The notes: generated by a model from the letters alone, not told the origin. Counted from the first letter of the stretch, positions 17,985-25,919 are shown. The stretch: DNA of 64,000 nt from Aldehydirespirator sp965203635 (GCA_965203635.1 OZ241903.1:3100001-3164000), one strand, 5' to 3'. Program-made: numbers and translations.

Positions 17985-19250
17985 CTAATGCCAGAGCACG
18001 CTGATCGGTGCGGCCCAGATCCTGTCGGTCGCGTCACTGCGGATGTTGCTGACGAAGGCACCGGTTGTGAGTACCAGACCCAGCTTGAATCTCTCTCCGA
18101 CCCTTCTTGACAACCACTCGATGTGCTTGATGTCGGCAGGCCGGTGCCGGTTGGCCGACTTGACCTCGACGGCGATGATGCCCCCGTCGTCGGTCTCGAT
18201 GATGGCGTCAATCTCATGTGCGCCCTTGTGGGTGCGAAGGTGGCTGAGCGCATCCGGCATGTCCAGGGCCTCGAGCTCGGCACGAAGCTGCTTGAGCACG
18301 AACGTCTCGATGACCCTGCCGTAGACGTCGCCGCTCAGCTTCAGCCGGGCGAGCGGCATGTTCATCGCCGCGATCAGCAGGCCCGAGTCGCTGAAGAGCA
18401 TCTTGGGGGATTTTGCGAGATACGGGATCTCCTCGCCGATGAACGCGGGCACCTCGACGGTCACGTCCAAGTCGAGCAGGATGTGGCGATAGTCCCGGTG
18501 GGTTCCAGGATTCACTCCGGCGGCATTGCGCAATCTGCCGTCCTCCGGCGACCGTGCAGTATGCATGGCGGAGGCGGTGAGATACCTGCGGAAGTGGGCG
18601 GCCGAGCGCCGTGATCCGAACAGGGGCAGATCCCGGCGCAACAGCACTCTCAAGTAGTCGCGGCACCATGTCTGCGAGTAGGCGGCCGAGCCCTCCGATG
18701 CGCACTCGGGGAACCCGCCGACCGCCGCCATGTCCAGGTACTCGAAGATGTCGGGCGCGTGCGCCGGCGCGGACTCGGGAGGAGCTCCCAATAGCAGCCT
18801 GGTCGCTGTCTCGGCCCGGCCAGGATCAGCGACCCGCAAGAGCCTCTCGCGCACGGTCATCGGGTTGAGCCGCACGACCGCGGCGCGGCCGGTGAGCGCC
18901 TGGAACTCCGATCGGCTGCGCGGATCGGGTGAGCCGGTGAGGATGAACCGGCCCGGCCTGCGGTCCCGGTCGACGCTGCGCTTGATGGCTCGCGCCACCT
19001 CCGGGGCCAGCTGCCACTCGTCCACCAAGAGAGGCTCACGAAACTGGCTGAGGGCGGCGCCGGGGTTGTCCCGGAAGACAGTCAGGGTGGCCATGTCGTC
19101 CAAGAACGCGCTCGACGCCGCCACCTGAAGCGCCGTGGTGGTCTTGCCGACGCCCCTGGCACCCGTCACCAGCACTACGGGATGAGTTCGAAGCGCCTGC
19201 GACAGCTGAGCGTCCACGAGACGAGGGATATACTCCACAAGCCTCAGCAT
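17985..19250 (-). CDS. DUF4143-type AAA ATPase (ATP-binding protein)
   Basis: 421 residues, the usual length of the AAA_14/DUF4143 family, cytoplasmic. Residues 30-38 are a Walker A motif (GARGVGKTT), LLVDE at 74-78 is the Walker B, and the C-terminal third has a nuclease-like core with EIDAII and AVEVKS, as in the DUF4143 domain (PD-(D/E)XK-like fold). The biological role of this family is unsettled; many members lie in variable or defence-like neighbourhoods. The ATG at 19250 lies inside the first copy of a 23-bp tandem repeat that also duplicates the start codon. It precedes the adhesin in the same direction with a 450-base gap, so it is probably independent. Confidence 0.85.
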   Translation of the reverse strand: MLRLVEYIPRLVDAQLSQALRTHPVVLVTGARGVGKTTTALQVAASSAFLDDMATLTVFRDNPGAALSQFREPLLVDEWQLAPEVARAIKRSVDRDRRPGRFILTGSPDPRSRSEFQALTGRAAVVRLNPMTVRERLLRVADPGRAETATRLLLGAPPESAPAHAPDIFEYLDMAAVGGFPECASEGSAAYSQTWCRDYLRVLLRRDLPLFGSRRSAAHFRRYLTASAMHTARSPEDGRLRNAAGVNPGTHRDYRHILLDLDVTVEVPAFIGEEIPYLAKSPKMLFSDSGLLIAAMNMPLARLKLSGDVYGRVIETFVLKQLRAELEALDMPDALSHLRTHKGAHEIDAIIETDDGGIIAVEVKSANRHRPADIKHIEWLSRRVGERFKLGLVLTTGAFVSNIRSDATDRIWAAPISVLWH

Positions 19251-19347
19251 AGCAGCATTCAGAGCCTCAGCATAGCAGCATTCAGAGCCTCAGCATAGCA
19301 GCATTCAGAGCCCCAGCATAGCAGCATTCAGAGCCCCAGCGTAGCAG
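19242..19347 (-). repeat. 23-bp tandem repeat (4.6 copies) over the DUF4143 start codon
   Basis: Copies run 19242-19264, 19265-19287, 19288-19310 and 19311-19333, plus a partial copy to 19347. The last full copy has one change (CCCC for CCTC) and the partial copy has two (CCCCAGCGTAG). On the minus strand each full copy contains ATGCTG(A/G)GGCTCTGAATG: a start codon followed by four sense codons like the true N-terminus (MLRL) and then a stop. The gene is therefore preceded by a chain of tiny ORFs. Confidence 0.9.
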
Positions 19348-19409
19348 TCTCCAGGACAAAACACCAGCCCACATCGGTCCGCCCGCTCGACGAGGGCGTC
19401 GGCGCTCGT

Positions 19410-20207
19410 CTATTCGCCGGGGTTGCCGCGGTTGCCGCGGAGACGGGCTCGAAGCTCCGCAAGCTCCGCCTCAGCGGCCGACGCCCGGCCCTCCGCGGCG
19501 GACGCCCGGCCCTCCGCGGCCAGCCGGGCGGTGGCCTCGGCAGCGAGTCCCGCCTCCGCGATCTGCCGGGCGGAAGCCTCCTCGGCCAGCCTGTCGTCCA
19601 GGTCGTCGGGGTCGGGGAGCCACACGCCTTCGGCGATGTCCCACAGCCGCAGCTTGGGCGGCCGCCAGCACAGGTCCAGGCCCAGCACCTCGCTGCGGCC
19701 CCGCAGACCGCCACCTGCGTCGGCTGAGACCTCGATCGGCGCCCAGCGCCCCGAGACGCGCCTCTCGCCCTGAAGCGGCGGATCCAACAGCTCCCCGCCG
19801 GTGGGATCGAGCCGCCAGTACTCATCCACCCCCAACGCCGCGTACTTGTCCGGCTTGTCGAACAAGTCGACATCGACCGTTGTCGGCGACGCGATCTCCA
19901 GCGCGAAGCACGGCACCGCGCCCGTGTCCCACACCCGGAACGTGTTCTCGGCCTCCTGCGCGGCGGCGTCCACCCCGAACGCCACGGCCACGTCGGGCGC
20001 CACCACCGCCTTGGTGTCGCCCTTGCGGTAGTACACGTTCATGTCACAGCACACCCACGCGCCCTCGATGGCGCGGCGGTCGAACCAGCGCCGCAGCGCC
20101 AGCACCAGCTCCATGCGCCGCTTCGTCTGCAGATTCCCCTCCGGCATCGGGGGACCCTCCGGATAGCAGATGTCCACCTCGGGAGGCTCAGTCACCACAG
20201 AACCCAC
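19410..20207 (-). CDS. Uma2-family (DUF820) putative endonuclease with coiled-coil tail
   Basis: 265 residues. The PD-(D/E)XK-like Uma2 core is seen in VAPDVAVAFG (about 69-78) and FALEIASP (101-108), followed by DKYAALGVDEYWRLD, a family signature. Uma2 proteins are predicted nucleases that are abundant in cyanobacteria and some actinobacteria; their targets are unknown. The last 50 residues are an Ala/Glu/Arg coiled coil built from a tandem repeat (AAEGRAS). Start GTG 20207 is preceded by a good Shine-Dalgarno (GGAGGT, about 7 bases upstream). Divergent from the heptad-repeat protein at 20446. Confidence 0.85.
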   Translation of the reverse strand: MGSVVTEPPEVDICYPEGPPMPEGNLQTKRRMELVLALRRWFDRRAIEGAWVCCDMNVYYRKGDTKAVVAPDVAVAFGVDAAAQEAENTFRVWDTGAVPCFALEIASPTTVDVDLFDKPDKYAALGVDEYWRLDPTGGELLDPPLQGERRVSGRWAPIEVSADAGGGLRGRSEVLGLDLCWRPPKLRLWDIAEGVWLPDPDDLDDRLAEEASARQIAEAGLAAEATARLAAEGRASAAEGRASAAEAELAELRARLRGNRGNPGE

Positions 20208-20340
20208 AAGCGCACCTCCGATCCGCTGCCGACGAAACTACCCCCACAACCCGCCGACCCGCAACCACAAAACCACCAAAACACACAACAACCCCCAACA
20301 CCACGCCCACCCCGCCGCCGGCCCCGCTCGGCATCGGGTG

Positions 20341-20445
20341 GATGCTCGAATCATGTGATATGATGAAACATCCCTCGATGAACGGGATGATGACAGACAT
20401 CAACAGTTCATCCCCGAATCACCACCACACCGGGGAGGAACCAAG
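20341..20445 (+). promoter_or_regulatory. AT-rich upstream region and Shine-Dalgarno of the heptad-repeat protein
   Basis: Around 20350-20400 the sequence is unusually AT-rich (CATGTGATATGATG and a run of ATGATG-like words). GGGGAGGA at 20432-20439 is a strong ribosome binding site six bases before ATG 20446. The rest of the 238-base gap to the divergent Uma2 gene is C/A-rich with no gene. Confidence 0.5.
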
Positions 20446-21198
20446 ATGTCGGTCACCGAAGCAGAGCGCGCCGTGCTCAGGACGGCGCTCACAGAAGAGA
20501 TCGGAGAGGACCCCGCCGACATCCTCATGAGATCCACGCTCCCGCAAGGCCCAGACCGCCTCGCCACCAAAGACGACCTCGACGCCCTCGCAACCCAAAT
20601 CGGCGGAGGCTTCGCCACAGTCGACGGCGAGTTCGCCAAGGTGTACGGCGAGTTCGCCAAGGTCGACGGCGAGTTCGCCAACGTGTACGGCGAGTTCGCC
20701 AAGGTGTACGGCGAGTTCGCCAACCTCCACGCCAAGATCGACGGAGGCTTCGCCAAGGTGTACGGCGAGTTCGCCAAGGTCGACGGCGAGTTCGCCAAGG
20801 TGTACGGCGAGTTCGCCAACGTGTACGGCGAGTTCGCCAACCTCCACGCCAAGATCGACGGAGGCTTCGCCAGAGTCGACGGCGAGTTCGCCAACCTCCA
20901 CGCCAAGATCGACGGAGGCTTCGCCAGAGTCGACGGCGAGTTCGCCAACCTCCACGCCAAGATCGACGGAGGCTTCGCCAAGATGCAGGGCGCCATGTCG
21001 GAGTCCAGAGCCGACGTGGCGGAGCAGGTGGCCAGAGAGTCGCGCCGAACGATGATCGCGATCGCGGCGGCCGTGATGACGATCTGGGTCACGCTGCTGG
21101 TCGCCTTCGGCACCCTCATCGCCGTGCTGCCCGAAACCCCCGCACAGCCTCCCCCGCCGCCCGCCGCCGCCGCATCAGCCAGAAGCGCCGCCGGCTAG
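20446..21198 (+). CDS. Heptad-repeat coiled-coil protein with C-terminal membrane anchor
   Basis: 250 residues of unknown function. Residues 1-52 are a small helical head. Residues 53-180 are about 18 tandem seven-residue units (GEFAKVY, GEFAKVD, GEFANLH, AKIDGGF) giving a continuous coiled coil. After a short polar segment, 203-228 is a hydrophobic helix (IAIAAAVMTIWVTLLVAFGTLI), and the tail is Pro/Ala-rich. The layout resembles DUF1640/CCDC90-like or haemolysin-XhlA-like coiled-coil membrane proteins, but no family is certain. The start is fixed by the Shine-Dalgarno at 20432. It overlaps the convergent mshC stop by four bases. Two more proteins of this style occur at 30669 and 40083. Confidence 0.8.
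   Translation: MSVTEAERAVLRTALTEEIGEDPADILMRSTLPQGPDRLATKDDLDALATQIGGGFATVDGEFAKVYGEFAKVDGEFANVYGEFAKVYGEFANLHAKIDGGFAKVYGEFAKVDGEFAKVYGEFANVYGEFANLHAKIDGGFARVDGEFANLHAKIDGGFARVDGEFANLHAKIDGGFAKMQGAMSESRADVAEQVARESRRTMIAIAAAVMTIWVTLLVAFGTLIAVLPETPAQPPPPPAAAASARSAAG
20602..20985 (+). repeat. 21-bp heptad minisatellite
   Basis: In-frame 21-bp units (variants of GGCGAGTTCGCCAAGGTSTAC) repeated about 18 times, with some variants themselves duplicated as longer blocks (the NLHAKIDGGFA block appears four times). All unit lengths are multiples of 7 residues, so the coiled-coil register is kept as the array grows or shrinks. Confidence 0.9.
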
Positions 21199-22325
21199 AG
21201 GGCGACCCCCAGGAGGTCCGCAGCCGCGCCGACCGGATGGCCTGCCTCAGCTGCCGTGTCCACCGCGGCGAGGGCGCCGGGTACGTCGAGGTCGTCGTCC
21301 AGGTGCCGGCGCACTTCCTCCAGGAGACCCGCTCCGGCGCCGTGCACGCCGGTGACACCGCGCCACAGGGTCAGGCGCTGCTCGGCCTCCCGCAGCAGGC
21401 CGTCGTGCCAGGGCCAGGGAGTGCGGTAGTGCTGCGACATGAGGGCCAGGCGGATGGCCATCGGCTCATGGTCGCGCCGCAGGTCGTGGACGAACACCAG
21501 GTTGCCGAGCGACTTCGACATCTTGGAGCCCTGGTAGTGCACCAGCGCCTGATGCAGCCAGTGCCGGGCGAACGGCTTGCCCGTCACCGCCTCGGACTGG
21601 GCCCGCTCGCACTCGTGGTGGGGGTAGAGCAGGTCCGCTCCCCCGCCGTGCAGGTCGATGGTCTCGCCCAGCTCCCGCAGCGCCAGCGTCGAGCACTCCA
21701 CATGCCAGCCGGGCCGCCCCGGCCCCCAGCGGGACTCCCACGACGGCTCGCCGGGCCGGGCCTGCTGCCACAGCACGAAGTCGAGCCGGTCCCGCTTGGC
21801 CGGGTCGTCGGGGTCGTCGCGCCACTGGCGGGCCAGCTCGATCATGTGGTCGCGCCCGAATCCCGACAGCGATCCGAAGCCGCGGAAGGCCTGCGTGTCG
21901 AAGTACACGCTCCCGCCGGAGCGGTACGCGAAGCCCCGCTCCAGGGCGGCGTGAATGAAGCCCCGGATGTCGGGGATGGCCGACGTCGCCCTGGGCTCGG
22001 AGGCCGGCGGCAGGGTGTTCAGCGCGGCCATGTCGTCGTCGAAGCGGGCCGTCTGGTCGAAGGCCAGGTCGAGATAGTGGACCCCCCGGCGGTCGGCCGC
22101 GGCCAGGATGTCGTCGTCGACGTCGGTGATGTTGCGCACGCAGCGGGTCTCGCGGCCCATGTCCCGCAGCCGTCGCTGCAGCACGTCGTAGGTGATGTAG
22201 GTGGCGGCGTGGCCCAGGTGGGTGGCGTCGTAGGGGGTGATGCCGCACACGTACATGCGCACCACCTCGGGCGGGTCGAAGTCCACCACCGCGGCCCGGG
22301 CGGTGTCGTAGAGCCGCAGGGTCAC
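21195..22325 (-). CDS. mshC: Cysteine:1-D-myo-inositol 2-amino-2-deoxy-alpha-D-glucopyranoside ligase
   Basis: 376 residues. ATP-dependent ligation of cysteine to GlcN-inositol, the penultimate step of mycothiol synthesis. It is a cysteinyl-tRNA synthetase paralogue: the zinc-ligand region and HIGH-like motif are CGITPYDATHLGHA (27-40), WHVECSTLAL carries another zinc cysteine (210), LYPHHECE follows, and KMSKS is at 267-271. The length (376 rather than about 460) and the THLGHA form favour MshC over CysS. Start GTG 22325. Mycothiol is restricted to Actinobacteria, so this gene is a strong taxonomic marker. Divergent from the inhA-like gene. Confidence 0.88.
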   Translation of the reverse strand: MTLRLYDTARAAVVDFDPPEVVRMYVCGITPYDATHLGHAATYITYDVLQRRLRDMGRETRCVRNITDVDDDILAAADRRGVHYLDLAFDQTARFDDDMAALNTLPPASEPRATSAIPDIRGFIHAALERGFAYRSGGSVYFDTQAFRGFGSLSGFGRDHMIELARQWRDDPDDPAKRDRLDFVLWQQARPGEPSWESRWGPGRPGWHVECSTLALRELGETIDLHGGGADLLYPHHECERAQSEAVTGKPFARHWLHQALVHYQGSKMSKSLGNLVFVHDLRRDHEPMAIRLALMSQHYRTPWPWHDGLLREAEQRLTLWRGVTGVHGAGAGLLEEVRRHLDDDLDVPGALAAVDTAAEAGHPVGAAADLLGVAL

Positions 22326-22335
22326 GCCGCACCGG

Positions 22336-22407
22336 CCGGCGGGCGAGCCGGAGCGCCCGCCCCACCGCGGGCCGGCGAGCGAGCCGGAGCGCCTGCCCCA
22401 CCGCGGG
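22336..22407 (-). repeat. 36-bp tandem duplication upstream of mshC
   Basis: Two copies (22336-22371 and 22372-22407) differ at two positions. They lie just upstream of the mshC GTG and between mshC and the divergent inhA-like promoter. Unlike the start-codon repeats elsewhere in this window, the period is a multiple of three and no start codon is included. Confidence 0.85.
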
Positions 22408-22436
22408 CCGCGTCATAGAGCCGCACGTTCTCAAGG

Positions 22437-22442
22437 TAGCGT
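22437..22442 (+). promoter_or_regulatory. -10-like TAGCGT, leaderless start of the inhA-like gene
   Basis: TAGCGT lies eight bases before GTG 22451, so transcription would begin at or next to the start codon. This supports GTG 22451 over TTG 22442, which overlaps the hexamer. No clear -35 is seen. Confidence 0.45.
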
Positions 22443-22450
22443 TGCCGGCC

Positions 22451-23218
22451 GTGGGCATCCTCGACGGCAAGCGCATCGTCATCACCGGCGTGCTGACCGA
22501 CGCCTCGCTCGCCTTCGGCGCGGCCGAGCTGGCCCTGGCCGAGGGCGCCGAGATCGTCGTGACCGGGGCCGGACGGGCGATGCGGCTCACGCAGCGCACG
22601 GCCCGCAAGCTCGGCGACGGCATCGACGTGGTGGAGTTCGACGTCACCGAGCCGTCCCATGCCGATGCGTTGCGCGACCATCTGGCAGCCGGCTGGGGGC
22701 AGGTGGACGGCGCGCTCCACGCCATCGGGTTCGCCCCCGAGATCTGCCTGGGCGGCACGTTCATGGACGCCGCCTGGGAAGACGTCAAGGTGGCCCTGGA
22801 GATATCGACCTACTCGCTCAAGATGCTGGCCGACGCGGTGGCCCCGCTGATGCCGGCGGGCGGTTCGATCGTGGGCCTGGACTTCGACGCCGCCCGGGCC
22901 TGGCCCGCGTACGACTGGATGGGAGTGGCCAAGGCCGGCCTCGAGTCCACCTGCCGGTACCTGGCCCGCTACCTGGGGCCGCAGGGCATCCGGGTGAACC
23001 TGGTCTCGGCCGGACCCATGAGAACCATGGCCGCCCGCTCCATCCCGGGGTTCGCCGAATTCGAGGACGCCTGGGCGCAGCGGGCGCCGCTCGGCTGGAG
23101 CGTCACCGACCCCTCCCCGGTGTCGCGCACGGTCGTGGCCATGCTGAGCGACTGGCTGCCGGCCACCACCGGATCGATCATCCAGGCCGACGGCGGCTAC
23201 CACGCCATAGGCGCCTGA
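22451..23218 (+). CDS. fabI: Enoyl-[acyl-carrier-protein] reductase (NADH), InhA-like
   Basis: 255 residues from GTG 22451. Last reductive step of the fatty acid elongation cycle. Short-chain dehydrogenase fold with the FabI-type nucleotide loop GVLTDASLAF (13-22), catalytic YDWMGVAK (Tyr154, Lys161), and a C-terminal stretch (QRAPLGW, SDWLPATTG, ADGGYH) that closely matches mycobacterial InhA from memory of that family. The start is chosen from the MGILDGKR alignment with InhA (GLLDGKR) and the -10-like element. A perfect 16-bp inverted repeat follows the stop. Confidence 0.92.
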   Translation: MGILDGKRIVITGVLTDASLAFGAAELALAEGAEIVVTGAGRAMRLTQRTARKLGDGIDVVEFDVTEPSHADALRDHLAAGWGQVDGALHAIGFAPEICLGGTFMDAAWEDVKVALEISTYSLKMLADAVAPLMPAGGSIVGLDFDAARAWPAYDWMGVAKAGLESTCRYLARYLGPQGIRVNLVSAGPMRTMAARSIPGFAEFEDAWAQRAPLGWSVTDPSPVSRTVVAMLSDWLPATTGSIIQADGGYHAIGA

Positions 23219-23231
23219 GAGTCATTCCACT

Positions 23232-23278
23232 TTCTTGACGTAGTTGTACGCCATATACCGGCACAACTACGTCAAGAA
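23232..23278. terminator. Perfect 16-bp inverted repeat between convergent genes
   Basis: TTCTTGACGTAGTTGT (23232-23247) pairs perfectly with ACAACTACGTCAAGAA (23263-23278) around a 15-base loop. It sits 13 bases after the inhA-like stop and 34 bases before the convergent CNNM stop, as expected for a bidirectional transcription terminator. It lacks a T-tract, so an operator or small mobile palindrome is possible. Confidence 0.6.
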
Positions 23279-23312
23279 CTGCCGAGGAGCGGGAGACACG
23301 GCGCGGAGCGAC

Positions 23313-24371
23313 TCAGGCGCCGTTGTCGTCGGTCTCGTCGAAGATGTCGCCCACCAGCGCCTCCAGGATGTCCTCGAGGGTGACAACCCCGAGCATCTTC
23401 CCGGCCTCGTTGCGCACCAGCGCCATGTGCACCCGGGACCGGCGCATGTCGAGCAGCAGGTCACGGCCGGCCATGTCGGGACTCACCACCCGCATGCGGC
23501 GCACCAACTCCAACGGCAGGGGGTCGCCGCGGGCCTCTTCGGGCATGCGGATCAGATCCTTGGCGTGAACGAACCCCAGCACGTCGTCGGGTTCGGACCC
23601 CCACATCGGTATCCGGGTGTGGCCGGTGGCGGCCACCACATCCTCGAGTTGGGCCACCGACGCGCCCCGGGGCACGGCCACCAGGCGATCGGCGGGCACC
23701 ATCACCGACCCGACCGACTGGGCCCGGAACTTCAGCGCGCCCGACAGCAACTCGTGCTCGGTGGGCTCGATCACCCCCTCCTCGCGGGCGCCGGCCAGCA
23801 GCGTGTGGAACTCGTTGATGGTGAGCGCGGTGTTGATCTCGTCCACCGGTTTGATGCCCATCAGGCGCACGATGCCCGCCGAGACCGCATTGAGTGACCA
23901 GATGACAGGCTTGAACACGACACCGTAGATCCGCATGGCCGGCGCGAGCAGCCTCGCCGACGACTCGGGTTCGGTGATGGCCATGTTCTTGGGGACCATC
24001 TCCCCCACCACCACGTGCAGCGTGGTGACCACGAACAGCGCCACCGCGAACGAGATCGTGTGCAGAACACCCGAAGGGACCTCGACCACCCGCTCGATGA
24101 CGGGCTCGATGAGATGGGCGATCGCCGGCTCGGCCACATAGCCGAGCACCAGGGAGGCCATGGTGATGCCAAGCTGGGCCCCCGCGAGCTGGGTTTGCAG
24201 ATCGCGCACCGCCGCCAGCGCAACACGGCTGCGGCGGTCCCCGTCGGCTGCGGCCGTCTCGAGCCGAGCGGCCCGGGCCGCCACCAGCGCGAACTCGGCT
24301 GCCACGAAGAAGGCGTTGGCGCCGAGCATCACCACCGCCACCACCAGGGCCACGATCGTGCCCGTGCTCAC
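23313..24371 (-). CDS. CNNM/HlyC-family transporter-like protein, DUF21 plus CBS pair
   Basis: 352 residues. The N-terminal DUF21 (CNNM) domain has four hydrophobic segments (about 5-25, 65-85, 105-125, 140-165) with family motifs NAFFVAAEFALV and GEMVPKNMA. Two CBS domains follow (about 205-350), ending TLEDILEALVGDI. The family includes Mg2+/Co2+ efflux proteins. No C-terminal CorC/HlyC domain is present, unlike the upstream partner. Start GTG 24371 is the last of three tandem copies of its own start region. Second gene of a two-gene operon with the paralogue at 24408-25769. Confidence 0.85.
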   Translation of the reverse strand: MSTGTIVALVVAVVMLGANAFFVAAEFALVAARAARLETAAADGDRRSRVALAAVRDLQTQLAGAQLGITMASLVLGYVAEPAIAHLIEPVIERVVEVPSGVLHTISFAVALFVVTTLHVVVGEMVPKNMAITEPESSARLLAPAMRIYGVVFKPVIWSLNAVSAGIVRLMGIKPVDEINTALTINEFHTLLAGAREEGVIEPTEHELLSGALKFRAQSVGSVMVPADRLVAVPRGASVAQLEDVVAATGHTRIPMWGSEPDDVLGFVHAKDLIRMPEEARGDPLPLELVRRMRVVSPDMAGRDLLLDMRRSRVHMALVRNEAGKMLGVVTLEDILEALVGDIFDETDDNGA

Positions 24372-24420
24372 GGCGACCCGCCCGTGCTCACGGCGACCCG
24401 CCCGTGCTCATGGCGACCCG
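24361..24420 (-). repeat. 20-bp x3 tandem repeat duplicating the CNNM start codon
   Basis: Three 20-bp copies (24361-24380, 24381-24400, 24401-24420). On the minus strand each reads start-AGCACGGGCGGGTCGCC. The first ATG (24411) overlaps the upstream stop as ATGA and encodes MSTGGSP-stop; that stop overlaps the second start (GTG 24391) as GTGA. The second again encodes MSTGGSP-stop, ending on the third start (GTG 24371), which opens the real gene (MSTGTIV). Confidence 0.92.
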
Positions 24421-25769
24421 CCCGGGGGGGCCGCACCGGGAACCGGCTCGGGGTTCTCGCCGGGCTCAGTTCCGGCTGGAGCGGGGGCCGCCACCCTCAC
24501 GGCGACGATCCTGAGCCGGTCGACAGCCACAACCTCGAGGCGCCAGCCATTGACGGCGACAATCTCGCCCGGCACCGGGATGTGACCCAACCGGTCGAGC
24601 ACCAGGCCGGCCAGTGTCTCGTAGTCGCCCTCGGGCATGGCGAAGCCAGTGGCGTCGAGCACCTCGTCGGTATGGAGCGACGCGGGCAGCACGGTCGAGC
24701 CCCGAGACTCCGACCGGGTGCGCTCAGGGGTGGACGAGTCGTGCTCGTCGTCGATCTCGCCGACGATCTCCTCCAGCACGTCCTCGAGGGTGATTATCCC
24801 AGCGGTGCCGCCGTGCTCGTCGACCACCACCGCCAGCAGGCCCGCGCCGGTGCGCAGATCATCCAGCATGTCGTCGAGATCGCGGGACTCCGGCACAGCC
24901 AGCACCGGCTGCATCAGCCGCGACACCGGCGTGGACGGCCGTTCTGAATCGGGCACGGCGAACAGCGACTTCACGTGGATCACGCCGGCCACGCTGTCGA
25001 GATGTCCCGCCATGACCGGGAACCGGGAATGGCCGGTGCGGGCAGCCAGATCGGCCAGGTCGGCCACCGAGGCGTCAGCCTCGATGGCGACCACCTCCAC
25101 CCTCGGCACCATGGCGTCGTCGGCCTGCTTGTCGGCCAGGCGGATCGACCGGGTGAGCAGCCGCACCTCGCCCTCGTCGAGCATCCCTTCCTGCCCCGAG
25201 GACACGAAGAGTTGCTCGAGCTCGTCGCGATCGGGCACCGCGTCTATCTCTTCGCGCGGCTCCATACCGAGCCGGCGCACCATCCAGTTGGCCGCGCCGT
25301 TGAGGAACGCCACGACGGGCCGAGCCAGCAGGCCGTACACGGTGGTCGGGACGGCCACCGCCACCGCCATCCCGAAGGGCTTGGTGGTGGCCACCGCCTT
25401 GGGAACGAGTTCGCCCATCATCATCTGCACGATCGTGGCCAGCATCAGCGCGACCGCGACCGAGACGCCCCAGGGCGTGCTGGACCCGAACAGAGCCTCG
25501 ACTCCGGGCTCGATCATCGGCGCCAGGGCCGGCTCGACCATGAAGCCGAGGAGCAGCGACGAGACCGTGATGCCGATCTGCGCGCCCGACAGGTGGAACG
25601 ACAGCCGGGCCACCAGACGCTGAACCATCCGGGCCCGGCGGTCTCCAGCCCCGGCCCGTTCGTCCACCCGGGTCCGGTCCACCGCCACCAGCGCGAACTC
25701 CATGGCGACGAAGAAGGCGTTGGCTGCTATCAGCGCCAGAGCGGCCAGAAGCCACAGCGCGGTCTCTAT
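24408..25769 (-). CDS. CNNM/HlyC-family transporter-like protein, DUF21-CBS-CorC_HlyC
   Basis: About 453 residues if begun at 25769, 431 from the first ATG (25703). DUF21 domain (motifs NAFFVAMEFALV, GELVPKAVA), CBS pair, then a CorC/HlyC domain (about 370-440, with GDYETLAGLVLDRLG). Predicted membrane Mg2+/Co2+ transport or regulation. Start problem: the first transmembrane helix (ETALWLLAALALIAANAFF) lies upstream of ATG 25703 in the same frame and aligns with the paralogue, but no ATG, GTG or TTG is available before the in-frame TAG. A strong GGGAGG (25774-25779) precedes ATA 25767-25769, so an AUA start is the best reading. The 3' end overlaps the first repeat start by ATGA. Confidence 0.82.
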   Translation of the reverse strand: METALWLLAALALIAANAFFVAMEFALVAVDRTRVDERAGAGDRRARMVQRLVARLSFHLSGAQIGITVSSLLLGFMVEPALAPMIEPGVEALFGSSTPWGVSVAVALMLATIVQMMMGELVPKAVATTKPFGMAVAVAVPTTVYGLLARPVVAFLNGAANWMVRRLGMEPREEIDAVPDRDELEQLFVSSGQEGMLDEGEVRLLTRSIRLADKQADDAMVPRVEVVAIEADASVADLADLAARTGHSRFPVMAGHLDSVAGVIHVKSLFAVPDSERPSTPVSRLMQPVLAVPESRDLDDMLDDLRTGAGLLAVVVDEHGGTAGIITLEDVLEEIVGEIDDEHDSSTPERTRSESRGSTVLPASLHTDEVLDATGFAMPEGDYETLAGLVLDRLGHIPVPGEIVAVNGWRLEVVAVDRLRIVAVRVAAPAPAGTEPGENPEPVPGAAPPGGSP

Positions 25770-25830
25770 CGGTCCTCCCAGGTTCGCCGGACCCTTGCGG
25801 CCGCGAATCTACCCGCTCGACCCGTTGCCT

Positions 25831-25919
25831 TCCGCTCTTGTTCGCTGCGCTCACGGGCCGCTCGGGCCACGGCCTCGCCCGTGTGCAGCAGAATCGCGCG
25901 CCTGCTCGCTCGACCCGTA
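25831..25919 (+). repeat. Dispersed intergenic element, copy A
   Basis: Shares most of its length with elements at 32408-32471 (inverted), 38250-38340 and 56514-56602: core TCCGCTCTTGTTCGCTGC, then GGGCCGCTCGGGCCACGGCC and CTCGCCCGT. It contains an imperfect hairpin with ACGGGC/GCCCGT arms in the best copies. This copy is in the divergent gap between the CNNM protein and the ABC exporter, and its right end adjoins the TAGGTT -10-like hexamer of the exporter. Confidence 0.75.

Noticed and set aside
19242..19347. 23-bp repeats as CRISPR or attachment sites
   Set aside because: Units are contiguous with no spacers and no integrase is nearby.
22442..22450. TTG 22442 as start of the InhA-like protein
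   Set aside because: GTG 22451 gives the family N-terminus (GILDGKR), and TTG overlaps the -10-like hexamer.
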